From Halorhabdus sp. BNX81 (GTDB lineage Archaea > Halobacteriota > Halobacteria > Halobacteriales > Haloarculaceae), in contig NZ_CP107254.1 in the NCBI RefSeq assembly GCF_029229925.1, forward strand, positions 1,240,001 to 1,304,000: a stretch of 64,000 bases of DNA. Reading direction: 5' to 3'. Below, piece by piece: positions 28,126 through 36,226 of this stretch; positions within the stretch are counted from its first letter, which is position 1, and each line of letters begins with the position of its first letter. Both the position numbers and the translations under genes were made by a program. The notes below the pieces were generated by a model, which saw only the letters and a program-made list of their open reading frames with translations, made no database searches and was not told where the DNA came from.

Positions 28126-28274
28126 ATGCCGACAGTCGAACTCGAAGCCGAAACGATCAACGGCTGGACAGTCTTCGGGTCGACGACGAATCCGACGACG
28201 AGATCGTGACCGAGTTGATCAACATCCACGAGACGCAGGTGCTGACGTTGTTCCACGGCGGCGACGAGCTCTGA
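28126..28274 (+). pseudogene. DUF7557-like small antitoxin-type protein, frameshifted
   Basis: Codons from ATG 28126 encode MPTVELEAETIN and then break. Shifting frame near 28161-28162 continues as RLDSLRVDDESDDEIVTEL... to TGA 28274. Restoring one missing C (AAC-CGG-CTG) gives an intact 49-aa protein of the small haloarchaeal DUF7557/VapB-like family. As read, translation stops after 27 codons. It could be a true pseudogene or a sequencing error. It is followed directly by the stop of the convergent DUF5799 gene. Confidence 0.7.
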
Positions 28275-28703
28275 TCACGAGCGGGCCAGTTCACAGACCT
28301 CCGCCCAGCGACCGCGCTCTTCGAGCCGCGTCTGTAGCGCCGTGGCGTACTCCGCGGCCAGATCCTCGGCCGTCTCACGGAGCTGATCGTCGGCTTCACT
28401 GCCGCCGAAGACGTCCTTGACACTATCGAGCAGGCCGCCGCTGTTGTCGGCTGTCGCCGCCCCACCGGGTTGGCGGTCGCCGATGCGTCGGATCTCATCC
28501 ATGACACTCGTGAGTTTCTGCGCGTCGACGACCAGTTCGGCGGTCTCGGGATCCTCCGGGCCGTCGATCTCGAATTCGACTGCAGTCATGACCAGGCCCC
28601 ATTGCTGGCTGGAGAGAGGCGAGGCCGCGACGCGGTCGGCGAACTCCTGGTCGGTCTGCATGCGTTCGGCGGCGATCCGCTGGGTCCACGATCCGTCAGT
28701 CAT
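28275..28703 (-). CDS. DUF5799 family protein
   Basis: 142-aa acidic, mostly helical protein found in haloarchaea (SPLSSQQWGLVMTAVEFEI, VDAQKLTSVMDEIRRI). No catalytic motif and no membrane segment. ATG 28703 (MTDGSWTQRI) is preferred over an extension of 17 residues. Function unknown; neighbours give no clue. Confidence 0.7.
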   Translation of the reverse strand: MTDGSWTQRIAAERMQTDQEFADRVAASPLSSQQWGLVMTAVEFEIDGPEDPETAELVVDAQKLTSVMDEIRRIGDRQPGGAATADNSGGLLDSVKDVFGGSEADDQLRETAEDLAAEYATALQTRLEERGRWAEVCELARS

Positions 28704-28789
28704 ATCCTCGCGTTGGTCCCCCGGACCCATGAGCGTTTTCGCCACGGTTCGCAACGTTTCTGTCCATGGCGGCCGAACTAGCTGCCACC

Positions 28790-29686
28790 ATGCAAACAGT
28801 TGGATTCATCGGGCTCGGCGCGATGGGCGCGCCGATGGCCGAGAACGTCGCCGACGCTGGCTACCCGCTGGTCGTTTACAACCGGACACGATCCCGTACC
28901 GAACCGTTCGCCGAACGTGGGGAAGAAGTCGCTGACTCCCCCGCGGAGGTGGCCGAACGTGCCGACAGCGTCGTCGTGATGGTCACCGACGACGAGGCGC
29001 TGGAAGCGGTCCTCGAAAGCGAAAACGGGCTGCTCGCCGGTCTCACGACAGACACTACCGTCATCCAGATGAGTACGGTCACGCCGGCCGCCACCGAAGC
29101 CGCGGCCGAGGCAGTCCGGGACGCCGGTGGGGAGTACGTCGACGCGCCGGTCTCGGGCACGGTCGGGCCGGCCGAGGAAGGGACGCTCACCGTCCTCGCG
29201 GCCGGTCCCGAGGAGTTGCTCGACAACGTCGAGGGAATTCTCGCGGCGATCGGCGACCCGATCGTCGACTGCGGCGCGATCGGCGACGGCGCACGCATGA
29301 AGCTGTTCGTCAACCTCCTGCTGGGGGACATGATGGGGGCCTTCGCCGAGGCGCTCGCGTTCGGCACGTCACAGGGACTCGATTACGACGACATGTTGAC
29401 CGTCGTCGAGGCAGGGGCCGTCGACTCGCCGCTGTACTCGATCAAAGGCGAGAACATCGCCGACGGGGACTTCGAACCGCGGTTCCCCGTCGACCTCCAG
29501 TTCAAGGACCTCCGGTACGCCGTCGAGGAGGCCAACGACGCGGGCGTCCCGCTCCCACAGACTGCCGCCGCACGCGAGACGTTCAGCGCCACGAGCGGGA
29601 TGGGCCACGGCGAGGAAGACATGGCCGCGGTCGTGAAGTTCTTCGAGAGCGTGGCCGGGCTCTCGGTCGGCGAGCAGGATTCCTAA
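28790..29686 (+). CDS. 3-hydroxyisobutyrate dehydrogenase family (beta-hydroxyacid dehydrogenase)
   Basis: 298-aa NAD(P)-dependent enzyme. N-terminal GFIGLGAMGAPMA cofactor loop (residues 5-17), substrate motif DAPVSGTVGPAEEGTL, and catalytic Lys in GDGARMKLFVNLL. Members oxidise 3-hydroxyisobutyrate, tartronate semialdehyde or related acids; the NRT after the second strand suggests NADP preference. ATG 28790 starts directly at the Rossmann motif. Not in an operon. Confidence 0.85.
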   Translation: MQTVGFIGLGAMGAPMAENVADAGYPLVVYNRTRSRTEPFAERGEEVADSPAEVAERADSVVVMVTDDEALEAVLESENGLLAGLTTDTTVIQMSTVTPAATEAAAEAVRDAGGEYVDAPVSGTVGPAEEGTLTVLAAGPEELLDNVEGILAAIGDPIVDCGAIGDGARMKLFVNLLLGDMMGAFAEALAFGTSQGLDYDDMLTVVEAGAVDSPLYSIKGENIADGDFEPRFPVDLQFKDLRYAVEEANDAGVPLPQTAAARETFSATSGMGHGEEDMAAVVKFFESVAGLSVGEQDS

Positions 29687-29702
29687 CGCGTCGAATCTCC
29701 GC

Positions 29703-29981
29703 CTACACCAGCGCGTAGGCCATCAACAGTCCGAAATACAGGATCACCAGTGCGATCAGCGCCTTGAGTCGAAATAGTCGCAGCCGCTCGGATTCCTCGT
29801 CGTAGGCATCCTCAAACGCATCGATATCGTTCGAGTCGAGCGCTTCGGCGTGTGCCTGCCCGCGATGGAACCGCAGGAGTTCCTCGCGGACGAACGGGCG
29901 GCCGCACTCTGGACAGCGCGCCGGCGTGGCGTCGTCGGGAACCTCGTACGTCGTGGGGTCGAACGATTGTGGTTCGGTCAT
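29703..29981 (-). CDS. Zinc-finger protein with C-terminal membrane anchor (92 aa)
   Basis: One C2H2-like finger (CPECGRPFVREELLRFHRGQAH) near residues 23-44, an acidic helix, then one membrane helix at the C-terminus. It begins 2 nt after the stop of the upstream polytopic membrane protein on the same strand, suggesting coupling. The pair sits divergent to oxidase subunit III, hinting at a role in oxidase assembly, but this is only positional. Confidence 0.75.
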   Translation of the reverse strand: MTEPQSFDPTTYEVPDDATPARCPECGRPFVREELLRFHRGQAHAEALDSNDIDAFEDAYDEESERLRLFRLKALIALVILYFGLLMAYALV

Positions 29982-29983
29982 GG

Positions 29984-31402
29984 TTACAGGAACGGTGGTT
30001 GAATCGTCGGCTGGGTCACGATCCAGAGGCTCGTCATCGTGTAGGCGACCATCACCAGGGTGAAGGGGTACTGGCTCCGGATGGCCTGCAGACGGCCGGG
30101 AAACAGGTCAAAGGCAGCTGCGTGGGCGATCCAGATCGCCAGCAGATGGCCGGCCAGCACGCTCGCGACCGAGATCGCACCGAACCATCCCGGCAGCGAG
30201 AACACCGGGACGACGGCGGGCGGCGACAGCGGCGACGTGAGGACCGTCGCGAGCACGGGCGCGAGCGAGAGGAAGTATCCGAGATAGTGCGCCAGATGGT
30301 AGCCCGCAGCGATCGCGATCAGCGGTGGGGCAAACCGTCTGGCAAGTTCGCCGGCCGCGAGGTAGGTCTCGCCGGTCGAACGCGCGGCCCGGGCGGCGAG
30401 TCGATAGACGCCGAGGAACGCCACGAACCCGACAACGAGGGCCGCCGGATATATGAGGTGGGCCGGTACCCCCACCTCGATGAGCGGGCTGATCAGGGAC
30501 TTCCAGGCTGGCGTCGCCACGAACCCGTCGTAGGTCGTCGACCACAGCAACGCGACGACGAACGCCACCTCGCTCGAATCCGTCACGAGATCGGTGCGCG
30601 TGAGGCCCACGCCCGGCGCGCGCACTGCCAGGCTGGCGTCACCGTGCTTGTTGTCGCTGATGCGCGTCGAGATGGTTTCGATCGGAGCCACGTGGCCGTA
30701 GTACTTGAAGACAGCCGAGATCGGGTCGACGCGGTCGAACCACCGGTCCGGCCCGAAGACGACCGCGCCGGCGATGGCAACGACGGTGTAACCAACAACG
30801 ACCGTCGACAGCAATGCGGGATCGTCGGCGAGCGGGCTGACAACTTCGATCCAGATGAGCGTGAGCAACCCGACGACGGCCGGCCAGGCACCGACCGACG
30901 GGAGCGTTCGGTCCAGTGAAGGGAGCACCTCGGCGACCGTCCGCCAGGGGTTCACCGTCGACCACGTCTCCCCAAGCAGGTACGCACTCATGGTGTAGCC
31001 GGCCCACCATCCGACCCAGACGAGCAAGATAGCGAGGTTACTCAGCCCACTTTGGGGGCCGACGTAGCCGATCGTGACCACGACGGCCACTCCGAGGACG
31101 GCACCGACGCGGGCGATCGACGCGAGACCGTCGCGGCCTGGAACCGGGACGGTCGCCCGCCAGCCGTGAAGATCATCGATAAGTCGGCGATCGGTGACGA
31201 AACTCGCCAGCAGGAACGACGCGCCAACGACGGCCCCGCCGGTCAGCAGGAACAGCCAGGTCGGCACGGTGACGCTCTCGCGCGCGCCCTCCCCGAGGCT
31301 TCCGCCGTGTCCGGCGGCCGTTGAAGCGAACAGTCCGGCCACTCCCAGGGCCACGATCGCGACCAGTCGACGCGCGAGTTCTCGGCTCCCCAGCGACGGC
31401 AT
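29984..31402 (-). CDS. Polytopic membrane protein next to cytochrome oxidase subunit III
   Basis: 472-aa protein with about 10-11 predicted membrane segments and no recognised catalytic motif; notable are HGGSLGEG near the N-terminus, YLLGETWSTVNPWRT and YHLAHYLGYFLS. Histidines in membrane segments could bind heme or metal. Start uncertain: MPSLGSREL at 31402 looks like a signal or first membrane segment, and an upstream ATG at 31507 adds 35 Pro-rich residues. Divergent from the oxidase III gene, followed by a zinc-finger membrane protein. Confidence 0.65.
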   Translation of the reverse strand: MPSLGSRELARRLVAIVALGVAGLFASTAAGHGGSLGEGARESVTVPTWLFLLTGGAVVGASFLLASFVTDRRLIDDLHGWRATVPVPGRDGLASIARVGAVLGVAVVVTIGYVGPQSGLSNLAILLVWVGWWAGYTMSAYLLGETWSTVNPWRTVAEVLPSLDRTLPSVGAWPAVVGLLTLIWIEVVSPLADDPALLSTVVVGYTVVAIAGAVVFGPDRWFDRVDPISAVFKYYGHVAPIETISTRISDNKHGDASLAVRAPGVGLTRTDLVTDSSEVAFVVALLWSTTYDGFVATPAWKSLISPLIEVGVPAHLIYPAALVVGFVAFLGVYRLAARAARSTGETYLAAGELARRFAPPLIAIAAGYHLAHYLGYFLSLAPVLATVLTSPLSPPAVVPVFSLPGWFGAISVASVLAGHLLAIWIAHAAAFDLFPGRLQAIRSQYPFTLVMVAYTMTSLWIVTQPTIQPPFL

Positions 31403-31557
31403 TGGCTGCCCCTTCGTGGGTCCGGCCCGTGTAGGTTCCGGCTTGGGCAACGCGGTCGGGGCCGTCTCGGCTTCCCGCCGGACGCCCGGGTGAGGCGACG
31501 GCGGCAAAAGACTCCCCCGAAGGTGCCTTTTTGCCCGCTGCCGGGGAAGTCAGTTCC

Positions 31558-32409
31558 ATGAGTATTGTCGAAGACTCGGATGCGGGCGACGGCCATCACC
31601 TGCCCGCCGAGGAGGACTGGCCACGCGGGTTCGGTGAGGCGAGCTGGTGGCCCTTTATCACCGCGATCGGAGCCGCAGGGATCTATCTGGGTGCCGCGCT
31701 CTGGCTACTCGCCGGCGGGGACGACCCCCTGGTCGGATCCTCGGTCGGTCCGGGGACGATCGTCGCCAGCGTCTTCTTGTTTCTGGTCGGAATGTATGGC
31801 TGGCTGTATCACGCCTTCGTCGTGGACTTCTGGCATCGTGGGTCCGACACGAGTGGCAGTAGCGCCCTTCGGCTGGGTATGTTACTATTTCTCGGCTCGG
31901 AGATCGCCACGTTCGGTGCCGGGTTCGTCTACTACTTCTTTATTCGTGCCGGCGCGTGGCCACCGGATCACCTCCCTCACCTGCTGGGGAGTCTCGTCGT
32001 CATCAACACCGCCATCCTGATTGCTTCCAGTGTGACGCTACACATCGCTCACCTCGCGCTCCGGCGGGGCAACCGCCGTCGGTTCCTCCAGTGGCTCGCC
32101 GTCACGCTTGCGCTGGGCATCGTCTTCATCGCCGGCCAGGCCTACGAGTACTACCAGTTCATCGTCGTTGATGGGTTCTCGCTGTCGACCGGGACCTTCG
32201 GGAGCGCCTTCTACGGGCTGACCGGCCTCCACGGCGCACACGTCACGCTCGGGGCGATCCTGCTTGGCATCGTCTTCGTTCGCGGCATGGCCGGTCAGTA
32301 CTCCGAGCACCGCCACACCTCCGTCAGCACTGTCTCGATGTACTGGCACTTCGTCGATGCCGTCTGGCTATTCCTCGTGGCGGTACTGTACGTCGGCGCG
32401 GCCGCCTGA
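31558..32409 (+). CDS. coxC: Heme-copper oxidase subunit III
   Basis: 283-aa membrane protein with seven hydrophobic segments and CoxC signatures: WWPFITAIGAAGIYLG, FLGSEIATFGAGFVYYFF (conserved Glu), GQAYEYYQF and the C-terminal GLHGAHVTLG and YWHFVDAVWLFLV. It stabilises subunit I of terminal oxidases. Other oxidase subunits are not in the window, so it is a detached copy. ATG 31558 places the acidic N-terminus as in relatives. Confidence 0.92.
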   Translation: MSIVEDSDAGDGHHLPAEEDWPRGFGEASWWPFITAIGAAGIYLGAALWLLAGGDDPLVGSSVGPGTIVASVFLFLVGMYGWLYHAFVVDFWHRGSDTSGSSALRLGMLLFLGSEIATFGAGFVYYFFIRAGAWPPDHLPHLLGSLVVINTAILIASSVTLHIAHLALRRGNRRRFLQWLAVTLALGIVFIAGQAYEYYQFIVVDGFSLSTGTFGSAFYGLTGLHGAHVTLGAILLGIVFVRGMAGQYSEHRHTSVSTVSMYWHFVDAVWLFLVAVLYVGAAA

Positions 32410-32481
32410 ATCCGAGAATTGGTTTTCCAGTCACATTCAGTAGATGCGTGGAATGACCGTTACTGGTCTTTAGGTGAATGC

Positions 32482-32536
32482 AGGCGCTAAGCCCCTTCCC
32501 TCAATTGAGCGACTGAAGGGAGTGAAGTAGGGTGGA
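32482..32536 (+). mobile_element. Possible right-end remnant of an IS200/IS605 (TnpB-type) element
   Basis: The stretch GGCGCTAAGCCCCTTCCC with a hairpin CCCTTC/GAAGGG (32493-32498/32515-32520) and following AGTAGGG resembles the structured 3' ends of haloarchaeal TnpB elements as I remember them. No tnpB or tnpA coding sequence remains. It lies in the AT-richer gap of 359 nt downstream of coxC. Confidence 0.35.
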
Positions 32537-32710
32537 GATACAGCTTCCCCAGAAATCGGAAATTTCTGGTGTGCGAACGAATTCCAAAGAAATTAGTTAA
32601 CACCTGTGAAGACTGCGCTTCCTGTGGATACGTCCGTATCTGCAAAGCGCGTTCGTGAAATTACATCTCACGGGCTGTCTGACGGAGTCTGACAACGCCG
32701 TAGAAGTATA

Positions 32711-32770
32711 AAGGTCCCCTCAAGGAGCGAACGGCGCCAGCCGTGAGCGAATAGGGTAGGGTAGTTCACT
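32711..32770 (+). mobile_element. Second IS200/IS605-like right-end remnant
   Basis: CCCCTCAAGGAGCGAACGGC, then a small hairpin (ACGGC-GCCA-GCCGT), GAGCGAATAGGGTAGGG and a terminal GTAGTTCAC. This resembles the terminal region (guide-RNA/right-end part) of haloarchaeal TnpB elements from memory. It abuts the 3' end of the lipoprotein gene. No transposase ORF is present; between the two remnants (32537-32710) I see nothing else. Confidence 0.4.
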
Positions 32771-33182
32771 AGCAGTCATTGATCGGAGCTCGTCTAAGGA
32801 TCATCGCATCCCCGTGATTGTTCCCATACTCGAAGTAAAGATACAGACACACCTTGTCCTTTGAAGTGTCGAGATTATCAAACTCAAGGATACGTTCGCG
32901 GCCGTTGACCGTTCCATGAAACGCCACGAGGTTCGAATCTGTCGGTACGTCAATAGTCCCCACTTCGTGGGACTTGGGATCAAGGGTGCGAGATCTCCAT
33001 TCTAACAACTTCTTGTCCGTTTCTAGCGCAAATCGGAACTCATTCGTGGAATTTCTCCAATTTCTAAAGATGACGTTCACTTCACGAACAGACGGGTTGC
33101 CTTGAAGCGCATCAAGACAACCCGCCAACGATGAAATACCGAGACTCCCACTTGCGATCAATACATTCCGACGGGAGGACAT
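32769..33182 (-). CDS. Putative Tat-exported lipoprotein (137 aa)
   Basis: N-terminal MSSRRNVLIASGSLGISSLAGC has a twin-Arg start, a hydrophobic stretch and a lipobox LAGC (C22), the usual haloarchaeal Tat lipoprotein layout. The remaining domain is beta-rich with no family recognised (EVGTIDVPTDS, VCLYLYFEYGN). Codon use is clearly more AT-rich than in neighbours, and it lies beside IS-end remnants and dispersed repeats, suggesting acquisition. ATG 33182 was chosen over 33233 to place the twin-Arg at the start. Confidence 0.65.
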   Translation of the reverse strand: MSSRRNVLIASGSLGISSLAGCLDALQGNPSVREVNVIFRNWRNSTNEFRFALETDKKLLEWRSRTLDPKSHEVGTIDVPTDSNLVAFHGTVNGRERILEFDNLDTSKDKVCLYLYFEYGNNHGDAMILRRAPINDC

Positions 33183-33277
33183 TATGTTCCGACAACTCGA
33201 GTAATGGAATATCAACCTTCTGGACGTTCTCAAGGCGGTGTTCAGACAAGCATCGATGAAAGAGCTACTTTCTGCGG

Positions 33278-33316
33278 GCTAATCAGCCGAATCCTGGTGG
33301 CCTGCGAAAATCGGAG
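33278..33316 (+). repeat. Dispersed repeat copy A (pair with 54214-54252)
   Basis: Begins with 21 nt identical to the copy downstream of icd (GCTAATCAGCCGAATCCTGG and on) and continues with a few mismatches through GCGAA.ATCGG. Same orientation, 21 kb apart. Both copies lie in AT-richer accessory gaps. Confidence 0.65.
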
Positions 33317-33337
33317 AGTTCCGGCGACAGCGAGGCG

Positions 33338-33374
33338 CGGGATCGAAACTGGCGAGGGCTTTCAGAGCAGTCTC
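33338..33374 (+). repeat. Imperfect direct repeat flanking the cellulase gene, left copy
   Basis: 37-nt segment matching 35304-35340 at 29 positions without gaps (CGGGATCG.AAC ... CGAGGG.TTTCAG). The two copies lie on either side of the cellulase gene in the same orientation. The core GAAAC...GAGGG resembles the haloarchaeal origin recognition box from memory, but no orc1/cdc6 is near. Confidence 0.45.
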
Positions 33375-33445
33375 ACTCGGTTCACATCTCCATCTGAACA
33401 CCACCGTTCTCAAATACAGTTCTTTCCGGTATTGACCGTCAATCG

Positions 33446-33589
33446 ATGGCCATCACGTGGTTTTGCGAACGGTTCTGTGACACGCTGCAAACTCGCTCCA
33501 TCTGCTATCATGAATGTGGCTGGGAACCCTGGGAGATCGAGAGTCGTCTGAAGCACTACGAGGGCATCGACAACCACGACTGGGCGTGA
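33446..33589 (+). CDS. Tiny Cys4 putative zinc-binding protein (47 aa)
   Basis: MAITWFCERFCDTLQTRSIC and on: four cysteines spaced C7-x3-C11-x8-C20-x3-C24, then an aromatic/acidic end (GWEPWEIESRLKHYEG...HDWA). The coherent Cys pattern, protein-like composition and stop before the cellulase 3' end argue for a real small protein or the remnant of one. The codon-use signal is modest. No family recognised with certainty. Confidence 0.5.
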   Translation: MAITWFCERFCDTLQTRSICYHECGWEPWEIESRLKHYEGIDNHDWA

Positions 33590-33633
33590 GCGTTGCTTTT
33601 GGGGTGGACGTGGAAATACCGAGAATGGCTCTC

Positions 33634-35163
33634 TCAGTAGAGCTCTCTGAATAGTGCGAGGAGATCGCCGACGCCGACGGCCCCGTCATCGTTGAAGTCA
33701 TAGGCGTGTGGGTTCGTCCGGACCGCCTCGGTATCGCGGTTGTTCAGGAGCCACCGTACGTCGCTGATGTCGGTCTCACCGTCGCCGGTGACATCCTCGA
33801 TCCGGCCGTCGTTATCGGGATCTCGCCGCAGGAACTGCTTCACCGTATCGCCCATGTACCCGTCGCCGGTCTGGAGGTCCCAGTCGGCGGGTCGGTCGGT
33901 GACGTACTCCGGAATCGAACCGCCTGTGTATGGCGACCAGTCTTCTTCGTCGGGGACATCGAACCCACGCGTGAACATGTTGGGGTCCCAGAGCACGTCG
34001 AACACCCACGCGGTCGAATGCACCGGGCGCGTCGAGAGCCACTCGGTCACGTGGTGGCCGAAATCCGGATCGTGCTCCGCCCAGTCCGCGCCAGCTGCCG
34101 TTTCCTCGTTGACGCCGCCGCCCGCGGCCGGGTCCGCGTCGTAATCGAACCCCCACTCGGTCATGAAGACCGGCGCGACCTCCCAGGCGGGTGTCTCGTC
34201 GTCGTAGGGAACGTCTCCGCCGCCGTTGTTGACCGGCGTGACGAAGTCATCGTAGTCTCCAGGTGTCGTCGGTCCGTGTCCCGGATAGAGGTGGAGTGTA
34301 TAGCCGAGGTTCTCCCCGTTGAACTCCTCGATCACCGCGCCAAAGGTCATCTGTGACCACCGCGGTGACCCGACGAGCACGAGATTCTCTGTGTACTCCC
34401 GAACGGTGTCGACCCACGGCTGGGCTGTGGCTTTCCACTCACCCCAGAAGTCCACTAACTCCTGGCCAGAGACGCCGTAGTTCGGGTTGCCCTGGGGTTC
34501 ATTGTACACTTCGAAGATGACGTGATCCATCTCACCGTACCGCTGGGCGACGATGTCCCAGAACATCGTCACTTCCTGGCTGAGCCCGTCATCCGTCCAC
34601 GGAATGTCGCGATGCCGGTGGTAGTCGATGATCGCGTACGCCCCGTTTGCCGCGCACTGTTGGACGGCCGGATCGAGATGGTTCTCGAGATAGTCCTGCA
34701 GCTGAGATTCGTCGAAGGCTGGCGGTTCCGGTCCCGCACCGGCTTCGTGTTCGCCGATGTCGACCGGTTGGACCGGCAGTCGGACGACGTCGGCGTGCCA
34801 GCCCTGGCTACTGTCCGTCGCGAGATCGATAGTCTGTGTGGCGTCTTTCCCACGTACCGGCGCGGTCACGTCGACCCGCTTGGGATCGGCAATGTTGACG
34901 CCGTGGAGTTCGACAGTGTCCCCGTCAGGCGTCTCCATCAGATTCCCGTTCCGTCGGAGCGGCGGGAGCGTATGCATATGGGAATCGGCTGCGACATTCC
35001 CTATCAGCCCCCCGCTCGCGACGACAGCGCCGGTACCGGCCGCGGCCTGTAAGAAGCGTCGGCGTGATGTCCCTGAACGGGTGGTTTCAGATCCGCTGGT
35101 TGGACCGTCGAACAATTGTGCGTCTTCGGTCATTCGATTACGTGTTTTTTCTTCGTCGATCAT
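33634..35163 (-). CDS. Secreted GH5 cellulase with dockerin-like C-terminal repeats
   Basis: 509 aa. Tat signal SRRRFLQAAAG (R34-R36) within residues 1-60, then a GH5 TIM barrel (about 70-430) with acid/base E222 in VYNEPQG and nucleophile E336 in FMTEWGFD, plus YHRHRDIPW and HLYPGH. The last ~65 residues carry two Ca-binding dockerin-type loops (DNDGRIEDVTGDGETD; DFNDDGAVGVGD). It should hydrolyse beta-1,4-glucans outside the cell. No separate carbohydrate-binding module. Preceded by a TATA-like box (about 35198-35205), supporting the first ATG. Confidence 0.9.
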   Translation of the reverse strand: MIDEEKTRNRMTEDAQLFDGPTSGSETTRSGTSRRRFLQAAAGTGAVVASGGLIGNVAADSHMHTLPPLRRNGNLMETPDGDTVELHGVNIADPKRVDVTAPVRGKDATQTIDLATDSSQGWHADVVRLPVQPVDIGEHEAGAGPEPPAFDESQLQDYLENHLDPAVQQCAANGAYAIIDYHRHRDIPWTDDGLSQEVTMFWDIVAQRYGEMDHVIFEVYNEPQGNPNYGVSGQELVDFWGEWKATAQPWVDTVREYTENLVLVGSPRWSQMTFGAVIEEFNGENLGYTLHLYPGHGPTTPGDYDDFVTPVNNGGGDVPYDDETPAWEVAPVFMTEWGFDYDADPAAGGGVNEETAAGADWAEHDPDFGHHVTEWLSTRPVHSTAWVFDVLWDPNMFTRGFDVPDEEDWSPYTGGSIPEYVTDRPADWDLQTGDGYMGDTVKQFLRRDPDNDGRIEDVTGDGETDISDVRWLLNNRDTEAVRTNPHAYDFNDDGAVGVGDLLALFRELY

Positions 35164-35303
35164 CGGCCTGCTCAGGCTAATCGTTCCAGTCGTTTGTACT
35201 TAATAATTGTCTATGTATTCATGGCAGTTTGCAGAAAGGGCCATCCAGCGCACCACTCTCCCGGACGACTCACCTGGGTCCGGACGTACCCAACGGGCGA
35301 GTC

Positions 35304-35340
35304 CGGGATCGGAACAGCCGAGGGGTTTCAGCGGTGTCGC
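35304..35340 (+). repeat. Imperfect direct repeat flanking the cellulase gene, right copy
   Basis: Partner of 33338-33374 (29/37 identical). It lies between the cellulase promoter and dacZ, in a 256-nt gap that also holds a GC-rich inverted repeat (CCCGGAC/GTCCGGG, about 35261-35307). Apart from promoters I see no other feature in this gap. Confidence 0.45.
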
Positions 35341-35419
35341 CACTTCGGGTCGTCCGTTCTTGCACACGAGTCCTCGAGCGCCCGCAACCCTTTTTTCGTG
35401 TCCGATCGAAAATAGGACA

Positions 35420-36226
35420 ATGAGTCAGATCGACGATGTGCTGGGACGGTTGACGGCGGATATCGACGCCGTCTTTCTGTTTGCGCCGAGTGATAGCCTC
35501 TACGAGGAATTTTCCGACGAGCAGACGGTCGTCGTCGTTGGGGCGGACAACGGCCCTGGTGCGGAACGGTTCGTCGAGTTGCCGCTGGATTTCACGGCGA
35601 TCGGTGACCGAATCCGGTTCGGCGTCGAAGGCGCACTCGAAAAGGACTACGTCGTCGAGACCGACGACATTCTCTGTCTCGGGCGGACCTACGCCGACGA
35701 GCTTGACACCGCCATCCGTGTCCGCGCCGGCGAGTTCACGGAATCCGGCGTTTACGATCTGTTCGTCAATTCCCGGGCCGAACCGGGCGTCATCCGGAAC
35801 GTGCTGGAGGTCGCCGTCGAGCTCGGGAAGAAAGGCCAGAAGGGCAAGCCTGTCGGCGCGCTGTTCGTCGTCGGCGACGCCGGCAAGGTGATGAACAAGT
35901 CCCGCCCGCTGAGCTACAACCCCTTCGAGAAATCCCACGTCCACGTCGGTGATCCGATCGTGAACGTGATGCTCAAGGAGTTCTCGCGTCTCGACGGCGC
36001 GTTCGTGATCTCCGACTCCGGGAAGATCGTCTCCGCCTACCGCTATCTCGAACCCTCTGCCGAGGGCGTCGACATTCCGAAAGGACTCGGGGCCCGCCAC
36101 ATGGCCGCGGGCGCGGTCACGCGTGACACGAACGCGACGGCGATCGTGCTCAGCGAAAGTGACGGGCTGGTACGGGCATTCAAAGGCGGTGAGCTGATTC
36201 TCGAACTCGATCCGGAGGAATACTGA
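35420..36226 (+). CDS. dacZ: Diadenylate cyclase DacZ (c-di-AMP synthase)
   Basis: 268-aa protein with a C-terminal DAC domain: DGAFVISDSGKIVSAYRYLEP (the DGA motif), then PKGLGARHMAAGAVTRDTNA (the RHR-type motif, as RHxAA) and a final GGELILELDPEE. The N-terminal ~110 residues are the archaeal DacZ-specific domain. It makes cyclic di-AMP from two ATP; the nucleotide controls osmoadaptation and K+ balance in related organisms. The stop overlaps the start of an MscS-like channel gene by one nt. Confidence 0.92.
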   Translation: MSQIDDVLGRLTADIDAVFLFAPSDSLYEEFSDEQTVVVVGADNGPGAERFVELPLDFTAIGDRIRFGVEGALEKDYVVETDDILCLGRTYADELDTAIRVRAGEFTESGVYDLFVNSRAEPGVIRNVLEVAVELGKKGQKGKPVGALFVVGDAGKVMNKSRPLSYNPFEKSHVHVGDPIVNVMLKEFSRLDGAFVISDSGKIVSAYRYLEPSAEGVDIPKGLGARHMAAGAVTRDTNATAIVLSESDGLVRAFKGGELILELDPEEY

